Shown piece after piece: positions 25,070 to 35,856 of a stretch of 64,000 bases of DNA. The stretch comes from Acidocella aromatica (GTDB lineage: Bacteria > Pseudomonadota > Alphaproteobacteria > Acetobacterales > Acetobacteraceae): positions 186,001 to 250,000 of the forward strand of contig NZ_JACHFJ010000002.1 in assembly GCF_014201825.1 (NCBI RefSeq), given 5' to 3'. Numbering within the stretch: the stretch's first letter is position 1; each line of letters opens with the position of its first letter. Below the pieces are notes generated by a model. The model searched no databases. It was given only the letters and a program-made list of their open reading frames with translations, and was not told where the DNA came from. The position numbers and the translations under genes were made by a program.

Positions 25070-26170
25070 GTGAGTGAATTACTGGACATTCGGCCACTGC
25101 CGCGCGAGGCGGGATCAGCCATCAATCTCCTCCGGGAGGAGGAAGACGCATCCCGCCTGAAAGCGCTTGCCAGCTACGAGATCCTCGATAGCGAGGCGGA
25201 AAAATCCTACGACGACATCGCCCGCCTCGCCGCCTATGTCTGCGCGGCGCCGGCGGGGATGATCTCCTTCTTCGGCGAAAACCGGCAATGGGTGAAATCC
25301 CTGTTCTGTACCGGAGCTTTCGCGGGCAAGGCGCTGGGTTTCCCCCATGACGGCTTCAGGGAAGCAAACCTGCATGAGCCCGGTTCGGTGCTCCAATTGC
25401 CCGACATGCACGCCGATCCGCATTCCGCCTCGCAGAAGCGCGGCCATACCCGCCCTCGTTTCTATGCCGCGGCGCCGCTTTACGCGCCTGCGGGGGAGAT
25501 TCTGGGAAGCGTGAGCGTGCTGGACCGGCGCGCACGCAGCCTGAACGGGGAGCAATGCCACGCGCTGGAAACCCTCGCCCGGCAGGTGATGGAACTGCTG
25601 GAGATGCGCCGCACGCTGATTGGCCTCTCCATGGCCAACGCCAAGCTCGGCCAGCAGAATGTGACCGATGCGCTCACCGGCATCCCCAACCGCCGCGCCT
25701 ATGATCAGAAACTGACCGAGGAATATTCTCGCGCCAAGCGCACCGGGGCCCCACTCTCGCTGCTGATGCTCGATATCGACAATTTCAAACAATATAACGA
25801 TAATTTTGGCCATCTGGCCGGGGATTCTGCTCTGCAGTCCGTGGCGCGGGTGCTGCTCTCCAGCCTGCGGCCTTACGATTTTCTGGCCCGTTATGGCGGC
25901 GAGGAATTCGCCATCATCCTCCCCTCCACCGATCTGGCCGATGCCATCGTGGTGGCGGAGCGCGTGCGTGGGCTGGTCGCGGCGTCGGAGTTTCCGCACC
26001 GTAAGTTCACCATCTCGGTCGGCGTGTCGCGGCTCGATGTGGATGCCGGAACGCGCGCCCTGGTGCAGGCGGCGGATAACGGGCTGTACCGGGCGAAGGC
26101 TTCGGGGCGGAACAAGGTGGTGGTCGGGCGGCTCAACGATCACTCGCCGGTGGGTTCGGCGACGCCCTGA
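25070..26170 (+). CDS. GAF-GGDEF diguanylate cyclase
   Basis: 366 aa. A GAF domain (about 34-172, RQWVKSLF) is followed by a complete GGDEF domain: VTDALTGIPNRRAYDQKL, LDIDNFKQYND, and the active loop GGEEF (276-280). The inhibitory RxxD site is present as RPYD (267-270), exactly five residues before the loop, so product feedback by c-di-GMP is expected. The start is a GTG with AGGAAAGGG upstream. It abuts the convergent mutM stop with no gap. Confidence 0.9.
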   Translation: MSELLDIRPLPREAGSAINLLREEEDASRLKALASYEILDSEAEKSYDDIARLAAYVCAAPAGMISFFGENRQWVKSLFCTGAFAGKALGFPHDGFREANLHEPGSVLQLPDMHADPHSASQKRGHTRPRFYAAAPLYAPAGEILGSVSVLDRRARSLNGEQCHALETLARQVMELLEMRRTLIGLSMANAKLGQQNVTDALTGIPNRRAYDQKLTEEYSRAKRTGAPLSLLMLDIDNFKQYNDNFGHLAGDSALQSVARVLLSSLRPYDFLARYGGEEFAIILPSTDLADAIVVAERVRGLVAASEFPHRKFTISVGVSRLDVDAGTRALVQAADNGLYRAKASGRNKVVVGRLNDHSPVGSATP

Positions 26171-26998
26171 TTATTTCTGCGTCTTGGGGCAATAGAACGT
26201 GCTGCGCCCCGATTGGGTGATGCTTTTGATACCCGCGCAGGCTGGCAGGCCGGGGCAACGCTCGCAAGGCTCGCCCGTGCGCCCGTAGACCTTCCAGGCA
26301 TGTTGGAAATAGCCCAGCTCCCCGCTCGGCTGCACATAATCGCGCAAAGAGGAGCCACCCGCCGCGATGGCCTCGCGTAGCGTGTCGCGTATGGCCTGCA
26401 CCAGCGCCTCGATGCGCGGGCGGGAGATTTTCCCTGCCTGACGGATGGGGCTGATACCCGCGCGAAACAGCGCCTCGCTGGCATAGATATTACCGATCCC
26501 GGCGACGATGCGCTGGTCCAGAAGTGCCGCCTTGATCGAGGTCGCCTTGCCCTTCAGCGCAGCCGTCAGCACAGGGGCCGAAAACTCATTGCCCAGCGGC
26601 TCCGGCCCCATGCCCGCGAGCAGCTTGTGGCTGTCCTCCTCGGTGGTTCGAACAAGGTCCAACGCGCCGAAACGGCGGGGATCGACAAACCCTACCCGCG
26701 CCCCGTCATCGGTCTCGATGGTCAGATGTTCGTGTGCCGCGGGTGGCGCATCGATCAGCATCCGGCCGGACATGCCGAGATGGATCAGCACCGACCAGCC
26801 GTTATCCAGCCGCATGAGCATGAATTTACCCCGGCGGCGGAAGCCCAGCACCACAGCGCCGGTCAGCACGCGTGGCAACTCGGGCGGCACGGGCCAGCGT
26901 ATATCGGCGCGGTGCAGCGTGGCGCGCTTGATGCGGCGTCCGGTGAGGCGGGCATCCAGCCCGCGCATCACGGTCTCTACTTCGGGGAGTTCCGGCAT
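26171..26998 (-). CDS. mutM: Formamidopyrimidine-DNA glycosylase
   Basis: Base-excision repair enzyme that removes 8-oxoguanine and Fapy lesions. The 275-aa protein starts with the catalytic PELPEVETV (Pro2 nucleophile) and has [34 protein letters not shown] and the zinc-finger end GRSTFYCP. The finger is unusual: it reads CERC...C...CPKTQ, so the normal last Cys is Thr, while an extra Cys (GLPAC) may take its place. Divergent from ubiE with a 26-bp gap. Confidence 0.93.
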   Translation of the reverse strand: MPELPEVETVMRGLDARLTGRRIKRATLHRADIRWPVPPELPRVLTGAVVLGFRRRGKFMLMRLDNGWSVLIHLGMSGRMLIDAPPAAHEHLTIETDDGARVGFVDPRRFGALDLVRTTEEDSHKLLAGMGPEPLGNEFSAPVLTAALKGKATSIKAALLDQRIVAGIGNIYASEALFRAGISPIRQAGKISRPRIEALVQAIRDTLREAIAAGGSSLRDYVQPSGELGYFQHAWKVYGRTGEPCERCPGLPACAGIKSITQSGRSTFYCPKTQK

Positions 26999-27024
26999 GG
27001 CAAAACAAGGCTATACTGCTTGCC

Positions 27025-27777
27025 ATGAGCCAGAACAATTCCAGCGAGACCGCCGATTTCGGATTCAAGACCGTGCCACGCGGGCAGAAAGCCACCCTGG
27101 TGCGCGAGGTCTTCGATTCGGTGGCCGGCAAGTACGACGTCATGAACGATCTGATGTCGCTCGGCATTCACCGCCTGTGGAAGCGCGAGTTCCTCACGGC
27201 GCTCGATCCGCGCCCACACTACACGCTGCTGGACCTGGCCGCCGGGACCGGGGACATCACCTTCGGCTGGCTCAAGCGCGGCGGTGGGCCGGTGGTGATG
27301 TCGGACATCAACGCCTCCATGCTCAGCGTGGGGCGGGACCGCGCGACGGCCAAAGGGTATCTCGGCGATATCGAGTTCCTGGTGGCCGATGCCGAGAAAC
27401 TGCCGCTGCCCGATGCCAGCTTCGACCGCATCTCCATGGCCTTCGGCCTGCGCAACTGCACCAACAAGGACAAGGTGATCGCCGAGGCGCGCCGTCTGCT
27501 CAAGCCGGGCGGGCGATTCATGGTGCTTGAATTCTCCAAGCTGCAGATCGCCGGGCTGACCGGGCTGTATGACCGCTGGTCCTTCGACGCGCTGCCGAAA
27601 ATCGGCCAGATCGTGGCCAAGGATGCCGAGAGCTACCAGTATCTGGCCGAGAGCATCCGCATGTTCCCGGACCAGGAGACGCTCAAGCGCATGTTCGAAA
27701 ACGCCGGGCTGGAGCGTGTGACGTATCGCAACCTCTCGGGCGGCATCGCGGCCATCCATGCGGGTTGGCGTCTGTGA
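27025..27777 (+). CDS. ubiE: Ubiquinone/menaquinone C-methyltransferase UbiE
   Basis: SAM-dependent C-methyltransferase of quinone biosynthesis, 250 aa. SAM motif LDLAAGTGDITF, then SFDRISMAFGLRNCTNK (UbiE signature 1) and the C-terminal end [15 protein letters not shown] (signature 2). Its stop overlaps the coaBC start (GTGA). In many alphaproteobacteria ubiB follows here; it is absent in this window. Confidence 0.95.
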   Translation: MSQNNSSETADFGFKTVPRGQKATLVREVFDSVAGKYDVMNDLMSLGIHRLWKREFLTALDPRPHYTLLDLAAGTGDITFGWLKRGGGPVVMSDINASMLSVGRDRATAKGYLGDIEFLVADAEKLPLPDASFDRISMAFGLRNCTNKDKVIAEARRLLKPGGRFMVLEFSKLQIAGLTGLYDRWSFDALPKIGQIVAKDAESYQYLAESIRMFPDQETLKRMFENAGLERVTYRNLSGGIAAIHAGWRL

Positions 27778-28955
27778 GGAAACTGCTCCTCATCGTCACC
27801 GGGGGGATTGCCGCTTACAAAGCGCTGGAGTTGGTGCGGCTGGCCACCAAGGCCGGGTATGGCGTGACTGCCGTGCTGACCAAGGCGGGGGCGCAGTTCG
27901 TCACCCCGCTCTCGCTCCAGGCGCTGACCGGCAACAAGGTGTACCAGGAGCTGTTCTCCCTCACCGATGAGAGCGAGATGGGGCATATCGAGCTTTCCCG
28001 TGCCGCCGACCTCGTGGTGGTGGCCCCGGCCACGGCGGATATCCTGGCCAAGATGACCGCCGGGCTGGCTGATGATCTTGCCTCCACGCTGTTGCTGGCC
28101 ACCGATAAGCGCGTGCTCGTGGCCCCGGCGATGAATGTGCGCATGTGGGAACACGCGGCGACCCAAGCCAACATGGCGGCGCTGGCCCGGCGCGGCGTGC
28201 TGGTAGTGCCGCCCGATGAAGGCCCCATGGCCTGCGGCGAATACGGGCCGGGGCGCTTGGCCGAACCGCCCGCGATTCTCTCCGCCATCGAGGCATTCTT
28301 TGCCGACGGGCCGCTCAAGGGGCGCCACGCCATCGTCACAAGCGGGCCGACGCATGAGCCCATCGACCCGGTGCGCTATCTCGCCAATCGCAGCTCGGGC
28401 AAGCAGGGGCATGCCATCGCCGCCGCCCTTGCCGCTCTTGGGGCAAGAGTCACGCTGGTCAGCGGCCCGGTGAATGTGCCTGACCCGGCTGGGGTGAATG
28501 TGGTGCGGGTGGACACGGCGCGCGAGATGCGTGACGCCGTACAGGCCGCTTTGCCCGCCGACATCGCCGTCTGCGCCGCCGCCGTGGCGGATTGGCGCGT
28601 GGAAGAGGCTGGGCAGAAGATCAAAAAGGATGGCTCCGGCCAGCCCCCTGCACTGCGCCTGACTGAAAACCCAGACATTTTGGCTGAGATTTCCGCTCCC
28701 GGCCCGCAGCGGCCCAAGCTCGTCATTGGCTTCGCGGCGGAGACGGAGAAGCTCGCCGAACACGCCGCCGCCAAGCGCGCGCGTAAGGGCTGCGACTGGC
28801 TGGTGGCGAACGATGTCGGCGGCACTGGCATTATGGGCGGGGATGAGAACGAGATATTGCTGCTTACCGAATCCGGCACCGAAGCCTGGGACAAAATGGA
28901 CAAAACAGCGCTGGCGCAAAAACTTGCCGCGCGTATCGGAGAGTTTTTCGCATGA
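27774..28955 (+). CDS. coaBC: Phosphopantothenoylcysteine decarboxylase/phosphopantothenate-cysteine ligase
   Basis: Bifunctional coenzyme A enzyme, 393 aa from the GTG at 27774. The flavin decarboxylase half shows [30 protein letters not shown] and [16 protein letters not shown]. The ligase half begins [23 protein letters not shown] was chosen over an upstream TTG because it overlaps the ubiE stop and starts right at the conserved core. Its stop overlaps dut by 4 bp. Confidence 0.94.
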   Translation: MRKLLLIVTGGIAAYKALELVRLATKAGYGVTAVLTKAGAQFVTPLSLQALTGNKVYQELFSLTDESEMGHIELSRAADLVVVAPATADILAKMTAGLADDLASTLLLATDKRVLVAPAMNVRMWEHAATQANMAALARRGVLVVPPDEGPMACGEYGPGRLAEPPAILSAIEAFFADGPLKGRHAIVTSGPTHEPIDPVRYLANRSSGKQGHAIAAALAALGARVTLVSGPVNVPDPAGVNVVRVDTAREMRDAVQAALPADIAVCAAAVADWRVEEAGQKIKKDGSGQPPALRLTENPDILAEISAPGPQRPKLVIGFAAETEKLAEHAAAKRARKGCDWLVANDVGGTGIMGGDENEILLLTESGTEAWDKMDKTALAQKLAARIGEFFA

Positions 28956-29401
28956 CCAACGTGACTGTTAAAATCCGCCGCCTGCCGCATGGCGAGGGGC
29001 TGGACCTGCCGCATTACGCCACCGCTGGCGCCTCGGGCATGGATTTGCTGGCGGCGGTGGAAGCACCTGTCACCATCCCGGCTGGTGGGCGGGCGCTGAT
29101 CCCCACCGGCTTCTGCATTGCCTTGCCTGCCGGTTATGAGTTGCAGGTGCGTCCGCGCTCGGGCCTCGCGCTGAAAAACGGCATCACCCTGCCCAACTCG
29201 CCCGGCACCATCGATGAGGATTATCGCGGCGAAATCGGCGTGATCGTGCTGAACACCGGCGCTGAGGCGTTTGAGGTCACGCGCGGGATGCGTATCGCCC
29301 AGGCGGTGGTGGCCCCGGTGGTGCGGGCGCTGTGGGAGGTGGTTGAGGATCTCGACGAGACCTTGCGCGGCGCGGGCGGGTTCGGCAGCACCGGGCATTA
29401 A
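28952..29401 (+). CDS. dut: dUTP diphosphatase
   Basis: Trimeric dUTPase, 149 aa, hydrolysing dUTP to dUMP and so keeping uracil out of DNA. Motifs: ASGMDLLAA (1), [11 protein letters not shown] (2), [14 protein letters not shown] (3), RIAQAVVAP (4) and the C-terminal [10 protein letters not shown] (5). Coupled to coaBC by ATGA; the stop overlaps the next convergent gene by 3 bp. Confidence 0.96.
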   Translation: MTNVTVKIRRLPHGEGLDLPHYATAGASGMDLLAAVEAPVTIPAGGRALIPTGFCIALPAGYELQVRPRSGLALKNGITLPNSPGTIDEDYRGEIGVIVLNTGAEAFEVTRGMRIAQAVVAPVVRALWEVVEDLDETLRGAGGFGSTGH

Positions 29402-29601
29402 GCGCGCATCAGCAGGACTATTCCAACTCCCACCAGACCCAGCCCGATAAACTGGGTTTGCCAGAAGGCCAGATGGATATGGCTGAAAATGCCATACGGG
29501 TTGCCGTGCACGAACACGAGCAGCCAAATCAGCGGCGTCATCGGCACCGCCCCGATGACGATCAGCACCATACCCAGCGCACGCAGGAGCGCCCGCCCCA
29601 C
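29398..29601 (-). CDS. Small membrane protein, unknown function
   Basis: 67 aa with two hydrophobic helices (about 6-30 and 46-66). No family recognised. It follows the NiCoT gene by 5 bp on the same strand and may be cotranscribed with it. Confidence 0.6.
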   Translation of the reverse strand: MGRALLRALGMVLIVIGAVPMTPLIWLLVFVHGNPYGIFSHIHLAFWQTQFIGLGLVGVGIVLLMRA

Positions 29602-29606
29602 GCGGG

Positions 29607-30644
29607 CTAATCCCTGACCGTAACCTCGATCCGGTCGTATCCCCGGGCTTTGTAGATCGCCACGGAGACGAGCCAGCTCGAGGCGAAGATGCCGATGATG
29701 ACGTAGCCCAGCGTACCGAAATTATTGTTCAGCGCGGCCACCGGGTCCCAGAACGCGCCGGAGAGGTTATACGCCCCCTGCACGAGCCCCAGCGCCTCCA
29801 GCCCACCGACGATGAGCGCCACCAGCACCGAAACGCTGGTGATGGTGATGTTGTAGTAGAGCTTGCGCATGGGTCGGGCGAAGGCCCAGCCATAGGCGCC
29901 CAGCATCAGCAGGTTGTCGGCCGCATCCACCAGCGCCATGCCGGCCGCGAACAGCGCAGGGAACAGCATAATCGACCAGATCGGCAACCCATGCGAGGCC
30001 CCGGCGGCGGAAATACCGAGCAGCCCGACCTCGGTGGCCGTATCGAACCCCAGCCCGAACAGCACGCCGATGGGGTACATATGCCAATCCCGCCGAACCA
30101 ATCCGAACAAGGCGCGGAACATCCGCCCGAAGAACCCGCGCCGGGCGAGCAGCAGGTTCACGTCCTCGTCGGAATACACCCCGCCCGCTTTCACCCGGCG
30201 GAATGTGGAAATGACGGAGACCAGCACCAGCAGGTTAACGGCGGCGAGGCCCAGCAGGAACCCTGCCGAAACCAGCGTACCGGCAATGCCGCCGAAGCTC
30301 TCCAGCGCGCCAAAATGCGCCTTGATGGCGGTGGCCGAACCAGCCACGGCGGCGGAGAGGGCGAAAACGATGGTGGAATGCCCTAGCGAGAACCACAAAC
30401 CTGCCCCGATGGGCCGCCTGCCCTGCTGCATCAGTTTGCGCGTCACATTGTCGATGGCGGCGATATGGTCGGCATCCACGGCGTGGCGCAGCCCGAAACT
30501 ATAGGCCAGGAACGCGGTGCCCAGTAGCACCGGAAAGTACCTGAACACCGCCGCGGCCAGCGCCCAGACGGCCAAATTAGCAGCACCAAGCCCAACCAGC
30601 ATCACCACGCCGCCGCAATTGGGCTTCACTGCTTCATCCTGCAC
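29607..30644 (-). CDS. Nickel/cobalt transporter, NiCoT family
   Basis: 345-aa permease that imports Ni2+ or Co2+ at high affinity. The family signature in helix 2, RHAVDADHIAAIDNVTR, is intact, along with GLWFSLGHSTIVF, LFGLGFDTATEVGLLG and FPALFAAGMALVDAADN. It resembles HoxN/NixA; the metal preference cannot be told from sequence. No hydrogenase or urease gene is in the window, and no B12-riboswitch core is visible in the 170-bp upstream gap. Confidence 0.9.
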   Translation of the reverse strand: MQDEAVKPNCGGVVMLVGLGAANLAVWALAAAVFRYFPVLLGTAFLAYSFGLRHAVDADHIAAIDNVTRKLMQQGRRPIGAGLWFSLGHSTIVFALSAAVAGSATAIKAHFGALESFGGIAGTLVSAGFLLGLAAVNLLVLVSVISTFRRVKAGGVYSDEDVNLLLARRGFFGRMFRALFGLVRRDWHMYPIGVLFGLGFDTATEVGLLGISAAGASHGLPIWSIMLFPALFAAGMALVDAADNLLMLGAYGWAFARPMRKLYYNITITSVSVLVALIVGGLEALGLVQGAYNLSGAFWDPVAALNNNFGTLGYVIIGIFASSWLVSVAIYKARGYDRIEVTVRD

Positions 30645-30818
30645 TCAACCATGAAGATACTCAAACACCCGCTGCCTTGGTATGACCAATGATCTGGGTC
30701 AAATCGACTCCTTACGCCGAGGCGTCTGTCACGGAAACGCAACGCACCGCCCGGGTGACAAACGAGTTTGTGCTGGTTAAGGGAGCAAAGGCAACCTCTC
30801 CGAACGCCAGGCGGTAAG

Positions 30819-32546
30819 ATGACGAATTACACTCCCACAGCTCTGGCCGGGCGCCGGCTGCCAAACCGCTGGGATGGCGTGGCATTGCTGCTGGTCATGG
30901 GGCTGCTGATCGCGCTGGTCGATGTCGGCCGGGGAACGATCTCCACCTCCATCGCCACCATCCAGAATTCGCCGATCCATCTCGACCCGGCCTATCTGCC
31001 CTATTACGCGCTGCGCTCCACGGCGCGCATGTTCGCGGCACTGTTCTTCTCGCTGCTCTTCACCCTCACCTATGCCACGCTGGCGGCCAAATCCCGCCGG
31101 GCTGGCATGGTGCTGATCCCGATTCTCGACATCCTGCAATCGGTCCCCATTCTCGGCTTCCTCACCTTCACCACCGTGTTCTTCCTCGGGCTGTTCCCAG
31201 GCAAGGTGCTTGGCGCGGAGCTGGCCTCGGTGTTCGTTATCTTCACCTCCCAGGCCTGGAACATGGCGTTCAGCTTCTACCAGTCGCTGACCACGCTGCC
31301 GAACGATTTGCAGGAAGCCTCGCGCTGCTTCCGTCTCTCACCATGGCAGAAATTCTGGCGGCTGGATGTGCCCTTCGCCATGCCGGGGCTGGTGTGGAAC
31401 ACCATGCTGTCGATGTCCGGCGGGTGGTTCTTCGTCGTCGCCTCCGAGGCTGTGACTGTGGGCAACACTACCTTCACCCTGCCGGGTATTGGCTCCTACG
31501 TGGCCACTGCGCTTGAGCAGGAGAATTTGCGCGCGATCTTCTACGCCATCATCGCCATGCTGGTGCTGATCCTGCTCTACGACCAGCTCCTCTTCCGCCC
31601 GCTGGTGGCGTGGTCGGCCAAGTTCCGGTTCGAAACCACGGCAACGGCCACCGGACCTGAGCCATGGATGCTGAAAGTGCTGCGTCGCACCGCGCTTTTC
31701 CAGGATATCGGCGATTTCCTGGGCGGCATCATGCGCTCCCTCACCCGCCTGCGCCTCGCTTTGCCCGCGCGCACGCAGATTGACGAGAACCAGGAGCCCT
31801 CAAAGCTTGTGGATGGGTTCTGGTTCATATGTATCGCCCTGGTGGCAGCCTATGCGGGGTACCGGATTGTTACCTTCGTCTCCGGCACGCTGCATTGGTC
31901 GGATGTCGGCACCGCCGTGCTGATGGGTGGCTTTACCTTGCTGCGCGTAATGGTGCTGATGGCGATCGCGGCGCTGATCTGGGTGCCTATCGGCGTGTGG
32001 ATCGGCCTGCGGCCCAAGGCCACGCGCATCGCCCAGCCCATCGCGCAGTTCCTCGCCGCCTTCCCGGCCAATCTGCTGTTCCCGCCGGTGGTGCTGGCCA
32101 TCGTGTATTTCCACGTTATGCCGGATATCTGGCTGACCCCGCTGATGCTGATCGGCACGCAATGGTACGTGCTGTTCAACGTCATCGCCGGCGCCGCCGC
32201 CTTTCCGGGTGACATGAAGGAGGCCGTGGCGAATTTCCACATCCGCGGCTGGCTGTGGTGGCGCAAGGTGATGATCCCCGGCATCCTGCCCTATTTCATC
32301 ACCGGCGCGCTCACTGCCTCGGGCGGCGCGTGGAATGCCTCCATCGTGGCCGAGGTTGCAAGCTGGGGCAGCACCAACCTCGCGGCACATGGGCTTGGCG
32401 CCTATATCGCGCAGGCCACCGCCGCGGGCGACACGCCGCGTGTCGTGCTGGGCGTGGTGGTCATGTCCTGCTTCGTCATCTTCATCAATCGTATTCTCTG
32501 GCGGCCGCTCTATGCCTATGCGACCCGCCGCACCACTCTGGGGTAA
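30819..32546 (+). CDS. ABC transporter permease, fused NitT/TauT-type
   Basis: 575 aa from the ATG at 30819. Two BPD_transp_1 domains in one chain, about 12 membrane helices; each half has an EAA-type loop (LPNDLQEASRCFRLSPWQKF, and MKEAVANFHIRGWLWWRKVM). This fused form is the partner of ATPases with the AAA-associated C domain. It is followed 3 bp later by the ATPase. No substrate-binding protein gene is adjacent, so the substrate is unknown (anion-, sulfonate- or metal-related are all possible). Confidence 0.85.
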   Translation: MTNYTPTALAGRRLPNRWDGVALLLVMGLLIALVDVGRGTISTSIATIQNSPIHLDPAYLPYYALRSTARMFAALFFSLLFTLTYATLAAKSRRAGMVLIPILDILQSVPILGFLTFTTVFFLGLFPGKVLGAELASVFVIFTSQAWNMAFSFYQSLTTLPNDLQEASRCFRLSPWQKFWRLDVPFAMPGLVWNTMLSMSGGWFFVVASEAVTVGNTTFTLPGIGSYVATALEQENLRAIFYAIIAMLVLILLYDQLLFRPLVAWSAKFRFETTATATGPEPWMLKVLRRTALFQDIGDFLGGIMRSLTRLRLALPARTQIDENQEPSKLVDGFWFICIALVAAYAGYRIVTFVSGTLHWSDVGTAVLMGGFTLLRVMVLMAIAALIWVPIGVWIGLRPKATRIAQPIAQFLAAFPANLLFPPVVLAIVYFHVMPDIWLTPLMLIGTQWYVLFNVIAGAAAFPGDMKEAVANFHIRGWLWWRKVMIPGILPYFITGALTASGGAWNASIVAEVASWGSTNLAAHGLGAYIAQATAAGDTPRVVLGVVVMSCFVIFINRILWRPLYAYATRRTTLG

Positions 32547-32549
32547 GCC

Positions 32550-33872
32550 ATGGATCAGAACGTCACCCAGCCTCTGGTTACCGTCCGCAACTGCCGCCAG
32601 TCTTACCATAAGGAGGCCAGCGCCGACCTCGTGGTGCTCGACGATGTGGACCTGACCCTGAACGAAGGCGAGATCGTCGCTCTGCTCGGGCGCTCCGGCT
32701 CTGGCAAGTCCACGCTGCTGCGCATCGTCTCGGGGCTGCTCAAGCCCACCTCGGGCGATGTGCGCTGGCGCGGCGAGCCCCTGCGCGGCCCAGCCCCCGG
32801 TGTCGCTATGGTGTTCCAGAGCTTCGCGTTGTTTCCCTGGCTCACCGTGCAGGAGAATGTGGAGCTGGGGCTGGAAGCGCTGGGCGTGAAGAAGGATGAG
32901 CGCGATGAGCGCTCGGAAGAGGCGATCGACCTGATTGGCCTTGGCGGGTACGACACCGCTTATCCCAAGGAACTCTCGGGCGGCATGCGCCAGCGCGTGG
33001 GCCTCGCCCGCGCCCTGGTGGTCCACCCAGACCTGCTGCTGATGGACGAACCCTTCTCGGCGCTGGACGTGCTGACCGCCGAGACGCTGCGCACCGACCT
33101 CATCGACCTATGGATGGACAAGAAGCTGCCGGTGAAATCCATCCTCATCGTCACCCATAACATCGAGGAAGCGGTACTCATGGCCGACCGCATCCTGGTG
33201 TTCTCTTCCAATCCCGGCCGCGTGGCGCATGAGTTGAAAGTGCCGTTCGCGCATCCACGCAACCGCTTCGACCCTGCCTTCCGCCAGATGGTGGACGATA
33301 TCTACGGGATCATGACACGCCGGGCGCCGAAGGAAGTGCATGTTCCGGCGGCGGCGGTGCCCAGCGGCTTCGCCACGCCGCTGCACCCGGTCAGCACCAA
33401 CCTTATTTCGGGCTTGATCGAGACGCTGTACGGCGCGCCCTACCAGGGCCGGGCCGACTTGCCGGCCCTGGCCGCCGCACTGCAATACGAGGTGGACGAT
33501 TTGCTGCCGCTGGGTGAAACGTTGCAGCTTCTGGGCTTCGCCGCGCTGGAGGAGGGCGATTTGATCCTCTCCGATATCGGCAAGAAATTCGCCGATGCCG
33601 AGACCGAGGACCGCAAGGAGATCTTCACCGAGCAGTTGCGCGCCAACGTGCCGCTGGTGAACGCCATCCGCACTGTCATCGACCAGCGCTCGAACCATCG
33701 CGCCTCCGCCGTGCGCTTCCGCGACGAGCTGGAGGATCATATGTCTCCCGAATACGCCGATGAGACGCTGCGCGCCGTCATCTCCTGGGGCCGCTACGCC
33801 GAAATCTTCGAATACGACGAAGAGGCGCAGCAATTCGGCCTGGAGGAAGAGGACGAGGAAGAAGAAGCGTAA
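32550..33872 (+). CDS. ABC transporter ATP-binding protein with C-terminal AAA-associated domain
   Basis: 440 aa. The ATPase domain is complete: Walker A GRSGSGKST, Q-loop VFQSFALFPW, signature LSGGMRQR, Walker B LLLMDEPFSALD and the H-loop THN. After about residue 270 a second domain (LISGLIETLYGAPY ... LRANVPLVNAI) matches the AAA-associated C-terminal domain found on NitT/TauT-like ATPases, ending in a run of Glu. Forms a two-gene operon with the fused permease. Confidence 0.88.
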   Translation: MDQNVTQPLVTVRNCRQSYHKEASADLVVLDDVDLTLNEGEIVALLGRSGSGKSTLLRIVSGLLKPTSGDVRWRGEPLRGPAPGVAMVFQSFALFPWLTVQENVELGLEALGVKKDERDERSEEAIDLIGLGGYDTAYPKELSGGMRQRVGLARALVVHPDLLLMDEPFSALDVLTAETLRTDLIDLWMDKKLPVKSILIVTHNIEEAVLMADRILVFSSNPGRVAHELKVPFAHPRNRFDPAFRQMVDDIYGIMTRRAPKEVHVPAAAVPSGFATPLHPVSTNLISGLIETLYGAPYQGRADLPALAAALQYEVDDLLPLGETLQLLGFAALEEGDLILSDIGKKFADAETEDRKEIFTEQLRANVPLVNAIRTVIDQRSNHRASAVRFRDELEDHMSPEYADETLRAVISWGRYAEIFEYDEEAQQFGLEEEDEEEEA

Positions 33873-33884
33873 GCCGGGCACAAA

Positions 33885-33915
33885 AAATGCAGCCTTTTGC
33901 GCAAAGGCTGCATTT
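33885..33915. terminator. Bidirectional rho-independent terminator
   Basis: A perfect 13-bp stem (AAATGCAGCCTTT / AAAGGCTGCATTT) with a 5-nt loop, preceded by an A-run and followed by a T/A stretch. It lies between the convergent ABC ATPase and trmB genes and can serve both strands. Confidence 0.85.
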
Positions 33916-33923
33916 AAAATTTC

Positions 33924-34587
33924 TCAGCGCCGGATCAGCGACCAGTAAACCGGGTGCCGCCCGGCGGCGATGGCCTTGGCCTCGTAGCGGGTATGCGGCC
34001 AGCCCTCGGGGTGCTCGGTCCGGCGGGTGACGGTGAAGATATCCTGCGCGCTCAGAACCTCGTCGGTCCATTCCTGGTAGGTCGGATCGTCCGAGGCGAT
34101 GCGCCATTCCCCACCCGGACGCAGCGCGCGCGCCACCTCCTTCACCAGCTCCGGGTGCACGAAGCGGCGCTTGGCGTGGCGCGCTTTCGGCCAGGGGTCG
34201 GGGAACATCAGGAACAGCTTGCTCAGGGAGCCATCCGCCATGCCGCGCAGCAGCGGGCGGGCGTCGTCGGTGAACAGGCGCAGGTTCGGCAGTGGCTCGG
34301 GGTGCTCGGCATGGTCCGGCGCGATGCGCGAGAGCAGCGAGCAGATGCCGACCTCGAACACCTCTGCGGCGATATAGCCGACATCCGGGTTCTTGCTGGC
34401 CAGTTCATAGGCGTGCTCACCCCCGCCAAACCCGACTTCCAGCCAGATCTCGCGCGGGGTGATGGCGAACGACGCCTCCGGCCAGGACGTGCGCGGCAGA
34501 AACTCCGCCAGCAGCCATTCCTGGCGCGGGCGGAGCTTCTTACCCTTTACGCGGCCGTAGAGCCGGTCAGGGACCGGCTTGACGTCC

Positions 34588-34598
<11 letters not shown>
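33924..34598 (-). CDS. trmB: tRNA (guanine-N7-)-methyltransferase
   Basis: Methylates G46 of tRNA with SAM. The 224-aa protein has the SAM site [16 protein letters not shown] and the [14 protein letters not shown] loop diagnostic for TrmB. Its start overlaps the metK 3' end by 11 bp, so trmB follows metK, the gene that makes its cofactor. Confidence 0.95.
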
Positions 34599-35775
<1,177 letters not shown>

Positions 35776-35805
35776 TATGCATTACCCCCAAAAATCCAGG
35801 CGGCA

Positions 35806-35822
35806 CCGGATGACCCATCCGG
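35806..35822 (-). promoter_or_regulatory. Hairpin in the metK leader
   Basis: A perfect 7-bp stem (CCGGATG / CATCCGG) with a 3-nt loop lies about 30 bp before metK. The stretch TTTTTGGGGG follows some bases later. It may terminate dapB transcription or be part of a metK leader structure. I do not see a convincing match to a known SAM riboswitch. Confidence 0.4.
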
Positions 35823-35856
35823 CCCCCGGGGTCAATACCCTATCGTTGTGCGGGTT

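Noticed and set aside
30645-30818. Cobalamin riboswitch before the NiCoT gene
   Set aside because: No B12-box core sequence found on the minus strand.
35776-35856. Known SAM riboswitch class
   Set aside because: The hairpin is clear, but I could not match the conserved cores of the known classes by eye.
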